Below, in pieces: positions 7,678 through 15,346 of a DNA stretch of 64,000 nt (position 1 is the stretch's first letter; the number at the start of each line of letters is the position of its first letter). This DNA is from Anaerovorax sp. IOR16. Lineage in GTDB: Bacteria > Bacillota > Clostridia > Peptostreptococcales > Anaerovoracaceae. The notes beneath the pieces are model-generated. The model saw nothing but the letters and a program-made list of their open reading frames with translations, had not been told where the DNA came from and did no database searches. The translations under genes were made by a program, and so were the position numbers. Location of the stretch: contig NZ_JADQTL010000010.1 in assembly GCF_017168145.1 (NCBI RefSeq), forward strand, positions 434,001-498,000. The letters are read 5' to 3'.

Positions 7678-8391
7678 ATGAAAATCAGAAGGTATCAACC
7701 ATTAAAATGGGTTGCCCTTTTTACACTCTTGGGTATCGTTTGCCTTCTTGGAACAGTAGCCTGTAAAGTAAATCAACAAAATCAATATGAAATGGAACCT
7801 GCATTTTTAAAAATTGGAGAAAAGAAGATTTTTATACACTATGTTGTGAAAATAGATGGAAAAGAAGTACCTCTAGAAGAATATCGCTATCACTTTTTAA
7901 ATATGAAAGATACAACAGAAAATGAGGATAAAACTTATTTTTCAAATGACAATGATGGCAGCTTACACCGTCGTTTGAAATCTGATACATTGACGGCATT
8001 AAAGGAAGTCTACGCCATCGAAAAGCTTGCAAAAGAGAACCATTTAACTCTTTCCCAACAAGAAGAGGAAAAAATCGATTCCGATATAGAGAATCAAGTT
8101 ACCTCTTTAGGCAGTGTTTCTGCTTATAAAAAAGCTCTGCAGGAAAGCTATATGACCAATGATATCTATCGAAAAATATGGAAAACAACCTTCTATTACG
8201 AAAAACTGTATCAACATTATTTTTCTTCCGATGACAAAACCACAGATTACGAAACCTTGGAGCAGCCAAGCGAAGAAGAGATTACAGAAAACGAAATTAA
8301 ACTACAGGCAATGATTTCAAAAACAGCAGATTCCTTAATCGTAGAATATGGACCGGAATATGATTTGATTTCAATTGATACCCTGTTTTAA
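7678..8391 (+). CDS. Lipoprotein with SurA/PrsA N-terminal-like helical domain, no PPIase domain
   Basis: A 237-residue protein with an N-terminal hydrophobic segment ending in GTVAC, a plausible lipobox. After it come KIDGKEVPLEEYRYHFLNMKD, then a long charged helical region. The opening is like the SurA_N/trigger-factor-type chaperone arm found in PrsA-like foldases (VNGxxIxxxEFxYYL). The parvulin peptidyl-prolyl isomerase domain that normally follows is absent, and the protein ends soon after an acidic stretch. AAGGAG lies 10 bases before the ATG. It may help fold or anchor exported proteins such as its neighbours, but this is inference. Confidence 0.6.
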   Translation: MKIRRYQPLKWVALFTLLGIVCLLGTVACKVNQQNQYEMEPAFLKIGEKKIFIHYVVKIDGKEVPLEEYRYHFLNMKDTTENEDKTYFSNDNDGSLHRRLKSDTLTALKEVYAIEKLAKENHLTLSQQEEEKIDSDIENQVTSLGSVSAYKKALQESYMTNDIYRKIWKTTFYYEKLYQHYFSSDDKTTDYETLEQPSEEEITENEIKLQAMISKTADSLIVEYGPEYDLISIDTLF

Positions 8392-8431
8392 ATTTGCACG
8401 CTTTCCTTCTTTAAATATAGATACACACTTC

Positions 8432-8466
8432 AAAAAATCCCCGAACACTAGGTTCGAGGATTTTTT
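8432..8466. terminator. Bidirectional terminator between convergent genes
   Basis: AAAAAATCCCCGAAC paired with GGTTCGAGGATTTTTT around a short loop, with A-runs on one side and T-runs on the other. It serves both the plus-strand lipoprotein gene and the minus-strand DUF2812 gene. Confidence 0.85.
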
Positions 8467-8479
8467 CCTATCTATTCAC

Positions 8480-9742
8480 TTAAAGCAACTCATCACTTAA
8501 AACACAAATCTTATTTCCATTTCTGAGCAAGATTCTTGCACGCTGTGGATAATAAATTCCCTTTTCATAGTCTCCGTATTTTTTTATTTCTGCATCGTTC
8601 AATGCTCGATATAACGGCAACTTCATCTCTTTTCCTTCATATTGAACTGTGTAGGAAGGTTTTGTACGTCGAATTTCCTGATCAATCATAACCCACATTC
8701 TATCTGCTGTTTGTTTGGTTCTTGCTTGCATTTCACAAGTTCCGCTTGGATACTGGATAGAATAAAAATCATTATTCTTTTCAATATGACTCATAAAAAA
8801 ATTACTGTTTTCAAATACTTCTTTTCTTGCATCCATACAAAAATAAATTCCGATTGAAAGTAACAATATCATTACGAAAACAGCAAAACAATATCCTTTC
8901 TTATGCAAGCCGCTAATCTTTCTTTCTTTCGGCCAATCTGATTCTTTCAACGAAAATCGTAGCCCTGTTCCGATAAGAGATCCAACTGTCCAAGCCCCTA
9001 CAAAGCCCCATTCAAAATCTCCTAATACGATACCCAAAACAAGTGAAAGCCAACCTCCCCCAATTAAAATAATATACACAAGCTTAAGCACCGTTGCATA
9101 TTTTTTTATTCGATTGAGTGTATCTAATGTAACAGACTTTGTTGTTTTGTCAGAATAAAAACGATAGAAATGATACATTCGATTTAATAGCATAATAATA
9201 CTTCCGATAAAGCAAACAAAGCCTATACCGACGATTGCCTGAATACTATAAGAGGATAAATAAAATTGGGTCCAAAGATATATAACATTATCTTCTATTT
9301 TATATCCCAATAAAAAGAGTGCCAGAAAATAAAGAAACATTAGGATACTGTTTCGTAAGTCTTTTTTTCTTATCCGCTGCTCATCTTCCCTTTTTATCTC
9401 CCAATCCGTTTGCAATGGAATCGGATTTTTTCCATCTGAGGCACGAAATATTTTATATTCATCCCACTGCCAGCAAATTTTCCATCCGGAATCTTCACAT
9501 ACATCCAAATAAGGCTGTATCTCTATGTACTGCTTTGGTCGAAAAACATCAACATCATATCTCGCTTCCTGTGGTTCCACTTTTTGATATCGAGCAACCG
9601 GAAGGAAACACCCCAATGAACAAAACCGATACCCCTTTTTCTCTCTTTCCTCAAGATATGGTGCAATGTATTTATAATCCTGTTTGAAAAATGGCCAAAA
9701 TCGCCAGCAATATTTCTTTTTTCTTTTTTGATTCTCCAACAT
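8480..9742 (-). CDS. DUF2812 membrane protein, copy 1
   Basis: A 420-residue protein. The N-terminal 115 residues are a soluble DUF2812 domain (EEREKKGYRF, RYDVDVFRP, YLDVCEDSGWKICWQWDEYK, IFRASDG). After it come about five hydrophobic segments at roughly 130-155, 165-190, 215-245, 250-265 and 285-305, and an extracytoplasmic-type tail of about 110 residues. DUF2812 proteins are commonly encoded next to PadR regulators, as here, and the PadR gene ends 17 bases upstream. A GGGG ribosome site lies 11 bases before the ATG, a little far. The N-terminal half is almost identical to that of the second copy, while the membrane part has diverged. The function is unknown; a PadR-linked envelope sensor or antiterminator partner is a guess. 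Confidence 0.8.
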   Translation of the reverse strand: MLENQKRKKKYCWRFWPFFKQDYKYIAPYLEEREKKGYRFCSLGCFLPVARYQKVEPQEARYDVDVFRPKQYIEIQPYLDVCEDSGWKICWQWDEYKIFRASDGKNPIPLQTDWEIKREDEQRIRKKDLRNSILMFLYFLALFLLGYKIEDNVIYLWTQFYLSSYSIQAIVGIGFVCFIGSIIMLLNRMYHFYRFYSDKTTKSVTLDTLNRIKKYATVLKLVYIILIGGGWLSLVLGIVLGDFEWGFVGAWTVGSLIGTGLRFSLKESDWPKERKISGLHKKGYCFAVFVMILLLSIGIYFCMDARKEVFENSNFFMSHIEKNNDFYSIQYPSGTCEMQARTKQTADRMWVMIDQEIRRTKPSYTVQYEGKEMKLPLYRALNDAEIKKYGDYEKGIYYPQRARILLRNGNKICVLSDELL

Positions 9743-9759
9743 ACCAATATCTACCCCTT

Positions 9760-10251
9760 CTATGTCGTCAATAGTCCTTTCCCAAGTGCATCCCGAAAGC
9801 TTTTTCTTTTTGGTTCCGAGCTTATTTTCTTCTTTTTCTTTTCCAGCTGCCCTGGTATGTCTTCCATCGCTCCTTCTTCGGTTTCAGCTACAAGCTCTTC
9901 TTGCTTCATACCATCCCGATTAATCGGTGGCAACGTGCCATCCTCATTAAAAAAGAACTTTCCATCTTTTACTAATTGATGCAATCGCGTATACTCTCGC
10001 GTTAAGACCTCTTCTCCAAGCTCCGTTAAGCAATACATCTTTCTTCTTTCCACCTCGCGAGTCTGCAGGATAATTCCTTCCTTCTCAAAGCGGGATAACA
10101 ATGCATATAGAGTTCCAGCACCGACCGCCACACGACCGTCTGTAAGCTCTGTAATGCTTTGCATAATAGCATAGCCATGCCGTTCCTTTGTTAATGCCAA
10201 TAGCACATAGTACATCGGCTCAGTTAGAGTTTTTAATTGTTCTCTCGCCAT
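9760..10251 (-). CDS. PadR-family transcriptional regulator, copy 1
   Basis: A 163-residue winged-helix regulator. Residues about 8-95 hold the PadR fold (PMYYVLLALTKERHGYAIMQ, VAVGAGTLYALLSRFEKEG, RRKMYCLTELG). The C-terminal part is charged and ends in RKSFRDALGKGLLTT, a tail shared with copy 2. PadR proteins repress by binding dyads near their own promoters, often in response to envelope or phenolic stress. The start overlaps the end of DUF2812 copy 2 by 32 bases, in another frame, so translation of the two is probably coupled. Order: PadR2-DUF2812(2)-PadR1-DUF2812(1). Confidence 0.88.
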   Translation of the reverse strand: MAREQLKTLTEPMYYVLLALTKERHGYAIMQSITELTDGRVAVGAGTLYALLSRFEKEGIILQTREVERRKMYCLTELGEEVLTREYTRLHQLVKDGKFFFNEDGTLPPINRDGMKQEELVAETEEGAMEDIPGQLEKKKKKISSEPKRKSFRDALGKGLLTT

Positions 10252-11515
10252 TTTTAGCTTCCTCTCCTAAATGTTTTTCATTTGTTATACAAAAATTATT
10301 TCCTTTTCTTAATAATATCCTACCATTATCCGGATACAATATGCCCGTATCATAATCGCCATATAGCTTAACTTGATCTTTCTTCATAATTTTTCTAGTA
10401 AGCAAAGGAATCTCCTCTGTATTATTATTTCCGAATTTTTCCTCTAGCCTGCGTTCAAATTCACGTATTTCTTTATCTATTAAAATCCACATTTTATCTG
10501 CTGTCTGTTTTGTTCTCGTTTCAAACATACAAGTCCCTCCATACCAAAGAGATGAAAAATTATCATCTTCTGTAATTTTTGTCATATAAAAATTTCCAGT
10601 TGGTAAGGATTCCTTATTTAACTTTAAACACAAATATCCTCCCAAAGAAAATAAAATAGAAAGTGACATAACAACCAACAAATATTTTTTTGTATGTACC
10701 CCTTTCATTCTTACTTCTCCTGCCCATTGAGATTCCTTTAATGTAATGCTCGTAATGATTACTATACTTATTCCGATAATCCATCCAAGAATAAGGCCCC
10801 CATCCATATCTCTCGTAGTCACTGCAAATAAAACACAACCCCAAACACTTCCAATTATTAAACAATTCGCTATTTTAAAAAAAGAAACCCATTTTTTTCT
10901 TTCACAAAGCATATCATTTGGGTTAAAATATTTCTCTGATTTTTCATTACTGTAAAAGTTATATAATCGCCAAAGTCGATTTAACAACACACAAAAACTG
11001 CCAATGATCCCTATTCCAATTAAAAACTGACCATCATAGGATTCAAGGTAAAACTCTGGCCAACTCCAATCTCTTGCAATACTAAAGAAAATATAGCAAA
11101 ACCATATAAAAACAAAAATACTGTTTCGTACATTTCGTTTCACTATTTGTTTTTCCTGTTCCCGTTTCATCTCCCAATCCGACTGCAGCGGAATCGGATT
11201 TTTTCCATCAATACCACGAAATATTTTATATTCATCCCACTGCCAGCAAATTTCCCATCCGGAATCTTCGCATACATCCAAATACGGTTGTATTTCTATG
11301 TATTCTTTCGGACGAAAAATATCTACATCATATTTTGCTTCCTGCGGCTCCACTTTTTGGTATCGAGCCACCGGTAGCAAACACCCTAATGAACAAAACC
11401 GATACCCCTTTTTTTCTCTTTCTTCAAGATATGATGCAATGTATTTATAATCCTGTTTAAAAAACGGCCAGAAACGCCAGCAATATTTCTTTTTTCTTTC
11501 TCGATTCTCTAACAT
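10220..11515 (-). CDS. DUF2812 membrane protein, copy 2
   Basis: A 431-residue paralogue of the neighbouring DUF2812 protein. The first 125 residues differ by only a handful of substitutions, whereas the transmembrane half and the tail have drifted. The same layout holds: DUF2812 domain, about five membrane segments, and a soluble C-terminal stretch with FETRTKQTADKMWILIDKEIRE. The stop codon lies inside the following PadR gene. It starts 17 bases after PadR copy 2, the same spacing as in the other pair, so the unit was duplicated as a whole. Confidence 0.8.
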   Translation of the reverse strand: MLENRERKKKYCWRFWPFFKQDYKYIASYLEEREKKGYRFCSLGCLLPVARYQKVEPQEAKYDVDIFRPKEYIEIQPYLDVCEDSGWEICWQWDEYKIFRGIDGKNPIPLQSDWEMKREQEKQIVKRNVRNSIFVFIWFCYIFFSIARDWSWPEFYLESYDGQFLIGIGIIGSFCVLLNRLWRLYNFYSNEKSEKYFNPNDMLCERKKWVSFFKIANCLIIGSVWGCVLFAVTTRDMDGGLILGWIIGISIVIITSITLKESQWAGEVRMKGVHTKKYLLVVMSLSILFSLGGYLCLKLNKESLPTGNFYMTKITEDDNFSSLWYGGTCMFETRTKQTADKMWILIDKEIREFERRLEEKFGNNNTEEIPLLTRKIMKKDQVKLYGDYDTGILYPDNGRILLRKGNNFCITNEKHLGEEAKNGERTIKNSN

Positions 11516-11532
11516 ACCATTTTCTACCCCTT

Positions 11533-12033
11533 CTATGTTGTTAATAGTCCTTTACCAAGTGCATTCCGAAAGCTTTTTCTTTTTGGTGCGGAACTTATTT
11601 TTTTCTGTTTCTCTTCCGGCAGCTCTGGTATGCCTTCCATCACCTGTTTATCCGTCTCAGTCGCACGATCCGTTTCTTCTTTAATCTTCATTCCATCCCG
11701 ATCAATCGGTGGCAGCGTACCATCTTTATTAAAAAAGAATCGTCCGTCTTTTAATAATTGATTCAGTCGAGTATACTCGCGCGTTAACACCTCTTCCCCC
11801 AACTCGGTTAAACAATACATCTTTCTTCGTTCCACCTCACGAGTCTGTGCAACAATCCCTTCTTTTTCAAAACGGGATAGCAAGGCATATAAGGTTCCTG
11901 CACCAACCGAAACACGCCCCTCTGTAAGCTCTGTAATGCTTTGCATAATACCATAGCCATGCCGTTCCTTCGTCAATGCCAATAGTACATAATACATCGG
12001 CTCGGTTAGAGTTTTTAATTGCTCTCTCGCCAC
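11533..12033 (-). CDS. PadR-family transcriptional regulator, copy 2
   Basis: A 166-residue PadR winged-helix protein, about 85 percent identical to copy 1 over the DNA-binding part by eye (MAREQLKTLTEPMYYVLLAL in both). It starts at GTG with AAAGGGG 6 bases upstream. It is the first gene of the two-pair operon and probably represses its own promoter at 12106-12133; a 10-bp palindrome lies 21 bases downstream of the -10 box. The leader directly upstream, read in the frame of a DUF2812 tail, still spells GERAIKNSN, matching the GERTIKNSN end of DUF2812 copy 2. Confidence 0.88.
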   Translation of the reverse strand: MAREQLKTLTEPMYYVLLALTKERHGYGIMQSITELTEGRVSVGAGTLYALLSRFEKEGIVAQTREVERRKMYCLTELGEEVLTREYTRLNQLLKDGRFFFNKDGTLPPIDRDGMKIKEETDRATETDKQVMEGIPELPEEKQKKISSAPKRKSFRNALGKGLLTT

Positions 12034-12105
12034 TTTTTTCCCCTTTCACTATTTTAATTTCTATAATTCACTAGTATATCGATATTAGATATAGCTATAA
12101 TCAAT

Positions 12106-12133
12106 ATATTAACCTGTTTTTTATTTTTGTCAA
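12106..12133 (-). promoter_or_regulatory. Promoter of the PadR-DUF2812 operon
   Basis: TTGACA (12128-12133) and TAATAT (12106-12111) with a 16-base spacer on the minus strand. The palindrome ATATCGATAT at 12076-12085 lies just downstream of the start point and is a candidate PadR operator. Confidence 0.75.
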
Positions 12134-12144
12134 CCCTTATTTAT

Positions 12145-12173
12145 TTGAAACATATTTAATAAACTGCTATAAT
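12145..12173 (+). promoter_or_regulatory. Promoter of superoxide dismutase gene
   Basis: TTGAAA (12145-12150) and TATAAT (12168-12173) with a 17-base spacer, about 50 bases before the start codon. It points away from the PadR promoter. Confidence 0.8.
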
Positions 12174-12221
12174 ATGGTTAAACTAATGTATAATTACTTA
12201 TTTTGAGAGGAGAAGATCGAT

Positions 12222-12851
12222 ATGAACGAACATTACAAATTTGAGGTAAAACCACTGCCTTATGCGTATGATTCACTTGAGCCTCACATTGGAAGAAATA
12301 CACTTTGCTTCCACCATGACAAACACTTGCAATCCTATGTAGATAACTTAAATAAAGCATTAGCCGATGAACCTACTTATCAAGATTGGTCATTGGAAGA
12401 ATTGATTATACGTCAGGATGAACTGCCGGAAAGCATTCGAACTGCGGTTCGAAACAATGCAGGCGGTGTATATAACCATATTTTATATTTTGATGGTATG
12501 GCACCAGCAAATACTACAAAGCCATGTGGTAATTTAAAAGGTAAAATTGAGCAAACCTTTGGGTCTTTAGAAAACTTTGAAAGTAAATTAAAAGAAGCTG
12601 CTCTTTCCCAATTTGGATCTGGCTGGGCTTATCTGGTAACTGATAAAGACGGTAATCTCAGCATTGTAAAAACAGCAAATCAAGATACTCCGCTTACCTT
12701 AGACTTGTGCCCAATTTTAACAGTAGATGTTTGGGAACACGCATATTACTTGGATTACCAAAACCGACGTCCTGATTATTATAATAATTGGTTCTATGTT
12801 ATTAACTGGGATGAGGCTGAAAGAAAATATAATAATTGTTTACAAAAATAA
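12222..12851 (+). CDS. sodA: Superoxide dismutase, Fe/Mn type
   Basis: A 209-residue Fe/Mn superoxide dismutase, which converts superoxide to oxygen and peroxide. The four metal ligands are all present: His31 in CFHHDKH, His86 in VYNHILYF, and Asp169 and His173 in DVWEHAYYLDYQN. The opening PLPYAYDSLEPHI and length are typical of the family. There is no signal peptide, so it acts in the cytoplasm. GAGAGGAGAA precedes the ATG, and its own promoter and terminator make it monocistronic. Which metal it prefers cannot be told with certainty. An oxygen-defence enzyme fits an anaerobe with occasional air exposure. Confidence 0.95.
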   Translation: MNEHYKFEVKPLPYAYDSLEPHIGRNTLCFHHDKHLQSYVDNLNKALADEPTYQDWSLEELIIRQDELPESIRTAVRNNAGGVYNHILYFDGMAPANTTKPCGNLKGKIEQTFGSLENFESKLKEAALSQFGSGWAYLVTDKDGNLSIVKTANQDTPLTLDLCPILTVDVWEHAYYLDYQNRRPDYYNNWFYVINWDEAERKYNNCLQK

Positions 12852-12860
12852 ATAAAAACA

Positions 12861-12896
12861 AAAAGATAGAAACGCATTTTGTTTCTATCTTTTTTC
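12861..12896 (+). terminator. Intrinsic terminator after sodA
   Basis: AAAAGATAGAAAC paired with GTTTCTATCTTTTTT, with a 7-base loop and a T-rich tail. Confidence 0.88.
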
Positions 12897-12921
12897 AATC
12901 ATTCATAATCTAGGAGGTATC

Positions 12922-13409
12922 ATGGCAAAAACTGCTACAATAAAGACAAATGCACTTCGCTTATTAGATGCAAAAAAAATTCAACATCAAACATATACCT
13001 ACGATGCTCCTGAAGGATTCTTAGATGGAGTTTCTGTGGCCAAAGCCACAGGACAAAATCAGGATCAAGTGTTTAAGACATTAGTTACACAAGGAACCAG
13101 CAAGCAACATTATGTTTGTGTTATTCCGGTTGCTTGTGAATTGGATTTAAAAAAATCTGCAAAGTATTTTGGAGAAAAAAAATCGAGATGATTCCTGCAA
13201 AAGACATTACAAATGTTACCGGCTACATTAAGGGTGGGTGTTCTCCCGTTGGTATGAAAAAGCTTTTTCAAACGGCAATCGATAAAAAAGCCGCTGCTTT
13301 CGATACCATTATCGTCAGCGGCGGCCGTGTTGGTCTGCAAATGGAATTATCCGTTCAATCTCTTTGTGAACTAACAAAAGCTCAACTAGTTGATTTAACG
13401 GTTGAATAA
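12922..13409 (+). pseudogene. YbaK/EbsC-type aminoacyl-tRNA deacylase, split by a frameshift at A8
   Basis: Two adjacent reading frames together make one YbaK/EbsC protein. Frame 1 (12922-13191, 89 residues) holds the N-terminal half, including DQVFKTLV with the conserved Lys of the family; it stops just after a run of eight A at 13178-13185. Frame 2 (13188-13409, 73 residues) opens with MIPAKDITNVTGY and GGCSPVGMKKLF, the second half. One extra A would join them without loss. The family hydrolyses Cys-tRNA(Pro) or Cys-tRNA(Cys) mischarges. The break may be a true mutation, a sequencing error, or a site repaired by transcriptional slippage on the A-run. The halves also overlap as ATGA, so the second half could be made by reinitiation. 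AGGAGG precedes the start. Confidence 0.8.
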
Positions 13410-13796
13410 TTCCTCATCATCAAAAGAAGCAGCGGTTTCCAGCCAAAGTTTCATTTGAGAAAAAGTCTCTTCACTAATAATGTGTTCAATTCGGCAGGCA
13501 TCCTGCTCTGCCGTTTCTTGAGTTACTTCTAATGCTTCTATTAAAAATTGTGCAATTAGTCGATGTTTTTCATAAACACCCTTAGCTCTTTCTCTTCCTT
13601 TCTCTGTCAATACAATATTTCCTCCGCTTTCCACTGTAATATACTCTTCACGCTTCAAAATACTCATAGCACGGCTAATGCTTGCTTTTGTAAAATCTAA
13701 TTTATTCGCAATATCTACAGAACGTACCGTACCTTTTTCTTTTTCAAGCAACAAAATTGTCTCTAAATAATTTTCACCGGACTCTTGTAATTTCAT
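13395..13796 (-). CDS. DtxR/MntR-family metal-dependent regulator
   Basis: A 133-residue regulator. Residues 1-70 form the winged helix (GENYLETILLLEKEKGTVRS, IANKLDFTKASISRAMSIL), and residues 70-120 the metal-binding dimerisation domain, with DACRIEHIISEETF matching the Glu-x-x-Glu-His metal motif of MntR and DtxR. The SH3-like third domain is missing, so it is MntR-sized. It ends inside the last bases of the convergent deacylase gene. A DtxR-like dyad lies in front of the divergent small membrane protein gene, 133 bases away, and is its likely target. Whether iron or manganese is sensed cannot be decided; the divergent FeoB-associated protein points to iron. Confidence 0.85.
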   Translation of the reverse strand: MKLQESGENYLETILLLEKEKGTVRSVDIANKLDFTKASISRAMSILKREEYITVESGGNIVLTEKGRERAKGVYEKHRLIAQFLIEALEVTQETAEQDACRIEHIISEETFSQMKLWLETAASFDDEELFNR

Positions 13797-13895
13797 AGCT
13801 TCCTCCTATTCGAAGTAAAGTGTTTGTAGGTATTAGTTTATCATATTAAGCAATATTTTTCATTCTTTTTTACTCAAAAACTTTTATAAAACAGA

Positions 13896-13950
13896 TTGAC
13901 AAATCCCAAGCAAAACTCTATACTATAATTAGTTAGCAATAGCTAACCAA
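13896..13950 (+). promoter_or_regulatory. Promoter with DtxR-like operator upstream of the FeoB-associated gene
   Basis: TTGACA (13896-13901) and TATACT (13919-13924) with a 17-base spacer. Directly downstream, 13929-13950 holds the dyad TTAGTTAGC-AATA-GCTAACCAA, with arms matching 8 of 9 in reverse complement and a perfect GTTAGC/GCTAAC core. This closely resembles DtxR/IdeR operators, and the metal regulator is encoded next door. Confidence 0.75.
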
Positions 13951-13967
13951 AAAGAAAGGAGTCGCTT

Positions 13968-14126
13968 ATGACAGATTATATCATTGGTGCAATAGTTATT
14001 TTACTTTTGGTTTTTGCCATTCGTAAAACCATAAAAATAAAGAAAAGCGGAGGATGTTCCGGATGTTCAAACTGTGCTGCTTCCTCTTTCTGCAATCAAA
14101 AACAAGAAAAAAAGGATAAATCGTAA
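13968..14126 (+). CDS. FeoB-associated Cys-rich membrane protein
   Basis: A 52-residue protein, too short for usual gene calls. An N-terminal membrane helix (DYIIGAIVILLLVFAI) is followed by a basic segment and a Cys cluster GGCSGCSNCAASSFC. This pattern is the FeoB-associated Cys-rich membrane protein family, normally encoded after feoB in ferrous-iron uptake operons. Here no feoA or feoB is adjacent: the gene has its own promoter, operator and terminator. AAAGGAG precedes the ATG. It probably helps iron handling at the membrane. Confidence 0.85.
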   Translation: MTDYIIGAIVILLLVFAIRKTIKIKKSGGCSGCSNCAASSFCNQKQEKKDKS

Positions 14127-14161
14127 AATAAAAAGACTGTGTAATCAGTCTTTTTATTTAT
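14126..14161. terminator. Bidirectional terminator between the FeoB-associated gene and the HD hydrolase gene
   Basis: AAAATAAAAAGACTG paired with CAGTCTTTTTATTT around a 6-base loop, with T-runs in both reading directions. Confidence 0.85.
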
Positions 14162-14170
14162 ATTGGTTAT

Positions 14171-14737
14171 TTATAAATTCATTTCCGGATTTAAGCTTCT
14201 CATAGCCAGTATAGTCTTTTGAATCAACTCATCCAATTCCCACCCAAGCATCTCAGTTCCTTGGGTAATTACTTCTCTTGAGCAGCCTGCTGCAAAATTT
14301 AACGTCTTGAATTTCTTTTTTACAGACTTCAACTCCAAATCATCTACACTTTTCGATGGACGCATAACTGCCACTGCTCCTATCAATCCTGTTAATTCAT
14401 CGGTTGCAAATAATATTTTTTCCATTGTGTTTTGTGGTTTGATATCTACGGTCAATCCATATCCATGACTACATGTTGCATGAATAATCTCATCATCAAG
14501 ATCCAGTTCTGACATCAGACTTTGTTGCTTAATGCAATGCTCATCTGGGTATTGTTCAAAGTCCAAATCATGAAGCATCCCTACCACTTTCCAAAATTCC
14601 ACTCTGCTTGGATCGTACTCCTTTGCAAAATAACCCATAACGCCCGATACAATTTCTCCATGCTTTAAATGAAATGGATCCTCATTATATTTCTTCAGAA
14701 TCTCTTTCGCTTCTTCTACTGTCGGTATATAGCTCAT
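14171..14737 (-). CDS. HD-domain hydrolase
   Basis: A 188-residue HD-superfamily protein. The metal site is visible as LKHGEIVSGVMGYFA, then GMLHDLDFEQYPDEH with the HD doublet, and later HATCSHGYG and ILFATDELTGLIGA with the final Asp. Such proteins hydrolyse phosphate esters of nucleotides or similar small molecules; the substrate is unknown. I chose the ATG at 14737 because CAAGGAGGAG lies directly upstream; a longer frame starting at 14815 has no ribosome site and would run into the leader hairpin. Transcription starts near 14900, which gives a structured leader of about 160 bases. Confidence 0.8.
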   Translation of the reverse strand: MSYIPTVEEAKEILKKYNEDPFHLKHGEIVSGVMGYFAKEYDPSRVEFWKVVGMLHDLDFEQYPDEHCIKQQSLMSELDLDDEIIHATCSHGYGLTVDIKPQNTMEKILFATDELTGLIGAVAVMRPSKSVDDLELKSVKKKFKTLNFAAGCSREVITQGTEMLGWELDELIQKTILAMRSLNPEMNL

Positions 14738-14804
14738 TTTTTCTCCTCCTTGCCTGTCCAATGATTTGTATTTATCTACGATACAATACTTTATATTAAA
14801 AATA

Positions 14805-14845
14805 GATAACGCCAACTGTCACAGCATTCGACAGCTGGCGTTATC
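14805..14845 (-). terminator. Strong hairpin in the HD-gene leader, probable attenuator or terminator
   Basis: On the minus strand GATAACGCCAGCTGTC pairs with GACAGTTGGCGTTATC (16 bp, one G-U that becomes an A-C mismatch on the plus strand). The tail is TATTTTTAATA. Because the pairing is better on the minus strand and it lies between promoter and gene, it probably acts on the HD-gene transcript. Confidence 0.65.
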
Positions 14846-14934
14846 CGTTTTCCTCAACCTGCATTTTCTGGTGGACTCACCTCTTTCTTTCTTGTTTGTA
14901 GTTTTATTATAACAAAGAAAAATTCATTTGCAAG
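14846..14934 (-). promoter_or_regulatory. Promoter and structured leader upstream of the HD hydrolase gene
   Basis: TATAAT at 14906-14911 with TTGCAA 16 bases (or CTTGCA 17 bases) upstream. The transcript begins near 14899 and contains AGAGGTGAGTCCACC (a small GGTG/CACC hairpin), GAAAATGCAGG and GAGGAAAACGG before the strong hairpin. A 7-codon frame starting at the ATG in this stretch, or an 8-codon one at GTG, could act as a leader peptide. I do not recognise a known riboswitch class. Confidence 0.5.
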
Positions 14935-14959
14935 TGTTTTCTGAAAATTCTATTAATTT

Positions 14960-15346
14960 TTATCGGAAAGCCAGTGCTAAAAATACACCGGTTAATGTCC
15001 ATGATAAATAAGTAAATTGCGATAAATAGTTTGCAATCCATGGAAATGGGAGCAACGGAAGTAATAAGTACAGTAACGGTGCGATTGCAATCACCAAGAA
15101 AATAAAAATTGGAAATAAATACACATATTTATTCTTAGTGAACCGCATGGAAACCATACTCCCTGCTGCAATTCCAATGACAAGATAGACCATATACATT
15201 GCAATCGAGGAAACAAACCTTAAATTACCTGATGCATTTGCATATATGGCAAGCTGCTTGCTCAACCAGGTGCCAAAAACCATGAGAAAAACAATCAGCA
15301 GAGTTCTCACAATTAACTTCATTGCATTTGGCATGAATTCGGTCAT
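14960..15346 (-). CDS. Small integral membrane protein
   Basis: A 128-residue protein with four predicted membrane helices (LIVRTLLIVFLMVFGTWL, SIAMYMVYLVIGIAAGSMV, YLFPIFIFLVIAIAPLLYLL, YLSWTLTGVFLALAF). No motif is recognised. It overlaps the citrate synthase stop as ATGA, so translation is coupled; a second ATG four codons in is equally possible as the start. It is the last gene of that operon. Confidence 0.65.
   Translation of the reverse strand: MTEFMPNAMKLIVRTLLIVFLMVFGTWLSKQLAIYANASGNLRFVSSIAMYMVYLVIGIAAGSMVSMRFTKNKYVYLFPIFIFLVIAIAPLLYLLLPLLPFPWIANYLSQFTYLSWTLTGVFLALAFR

Noticed and set aside
8480-12033. Insertion sequence or mobile element causing the duplicated PadR-DUF2812 unit
   Set aside because: No transposase, terminal inverted repeats or target duplications are visible; simple tandem duplication suffices.
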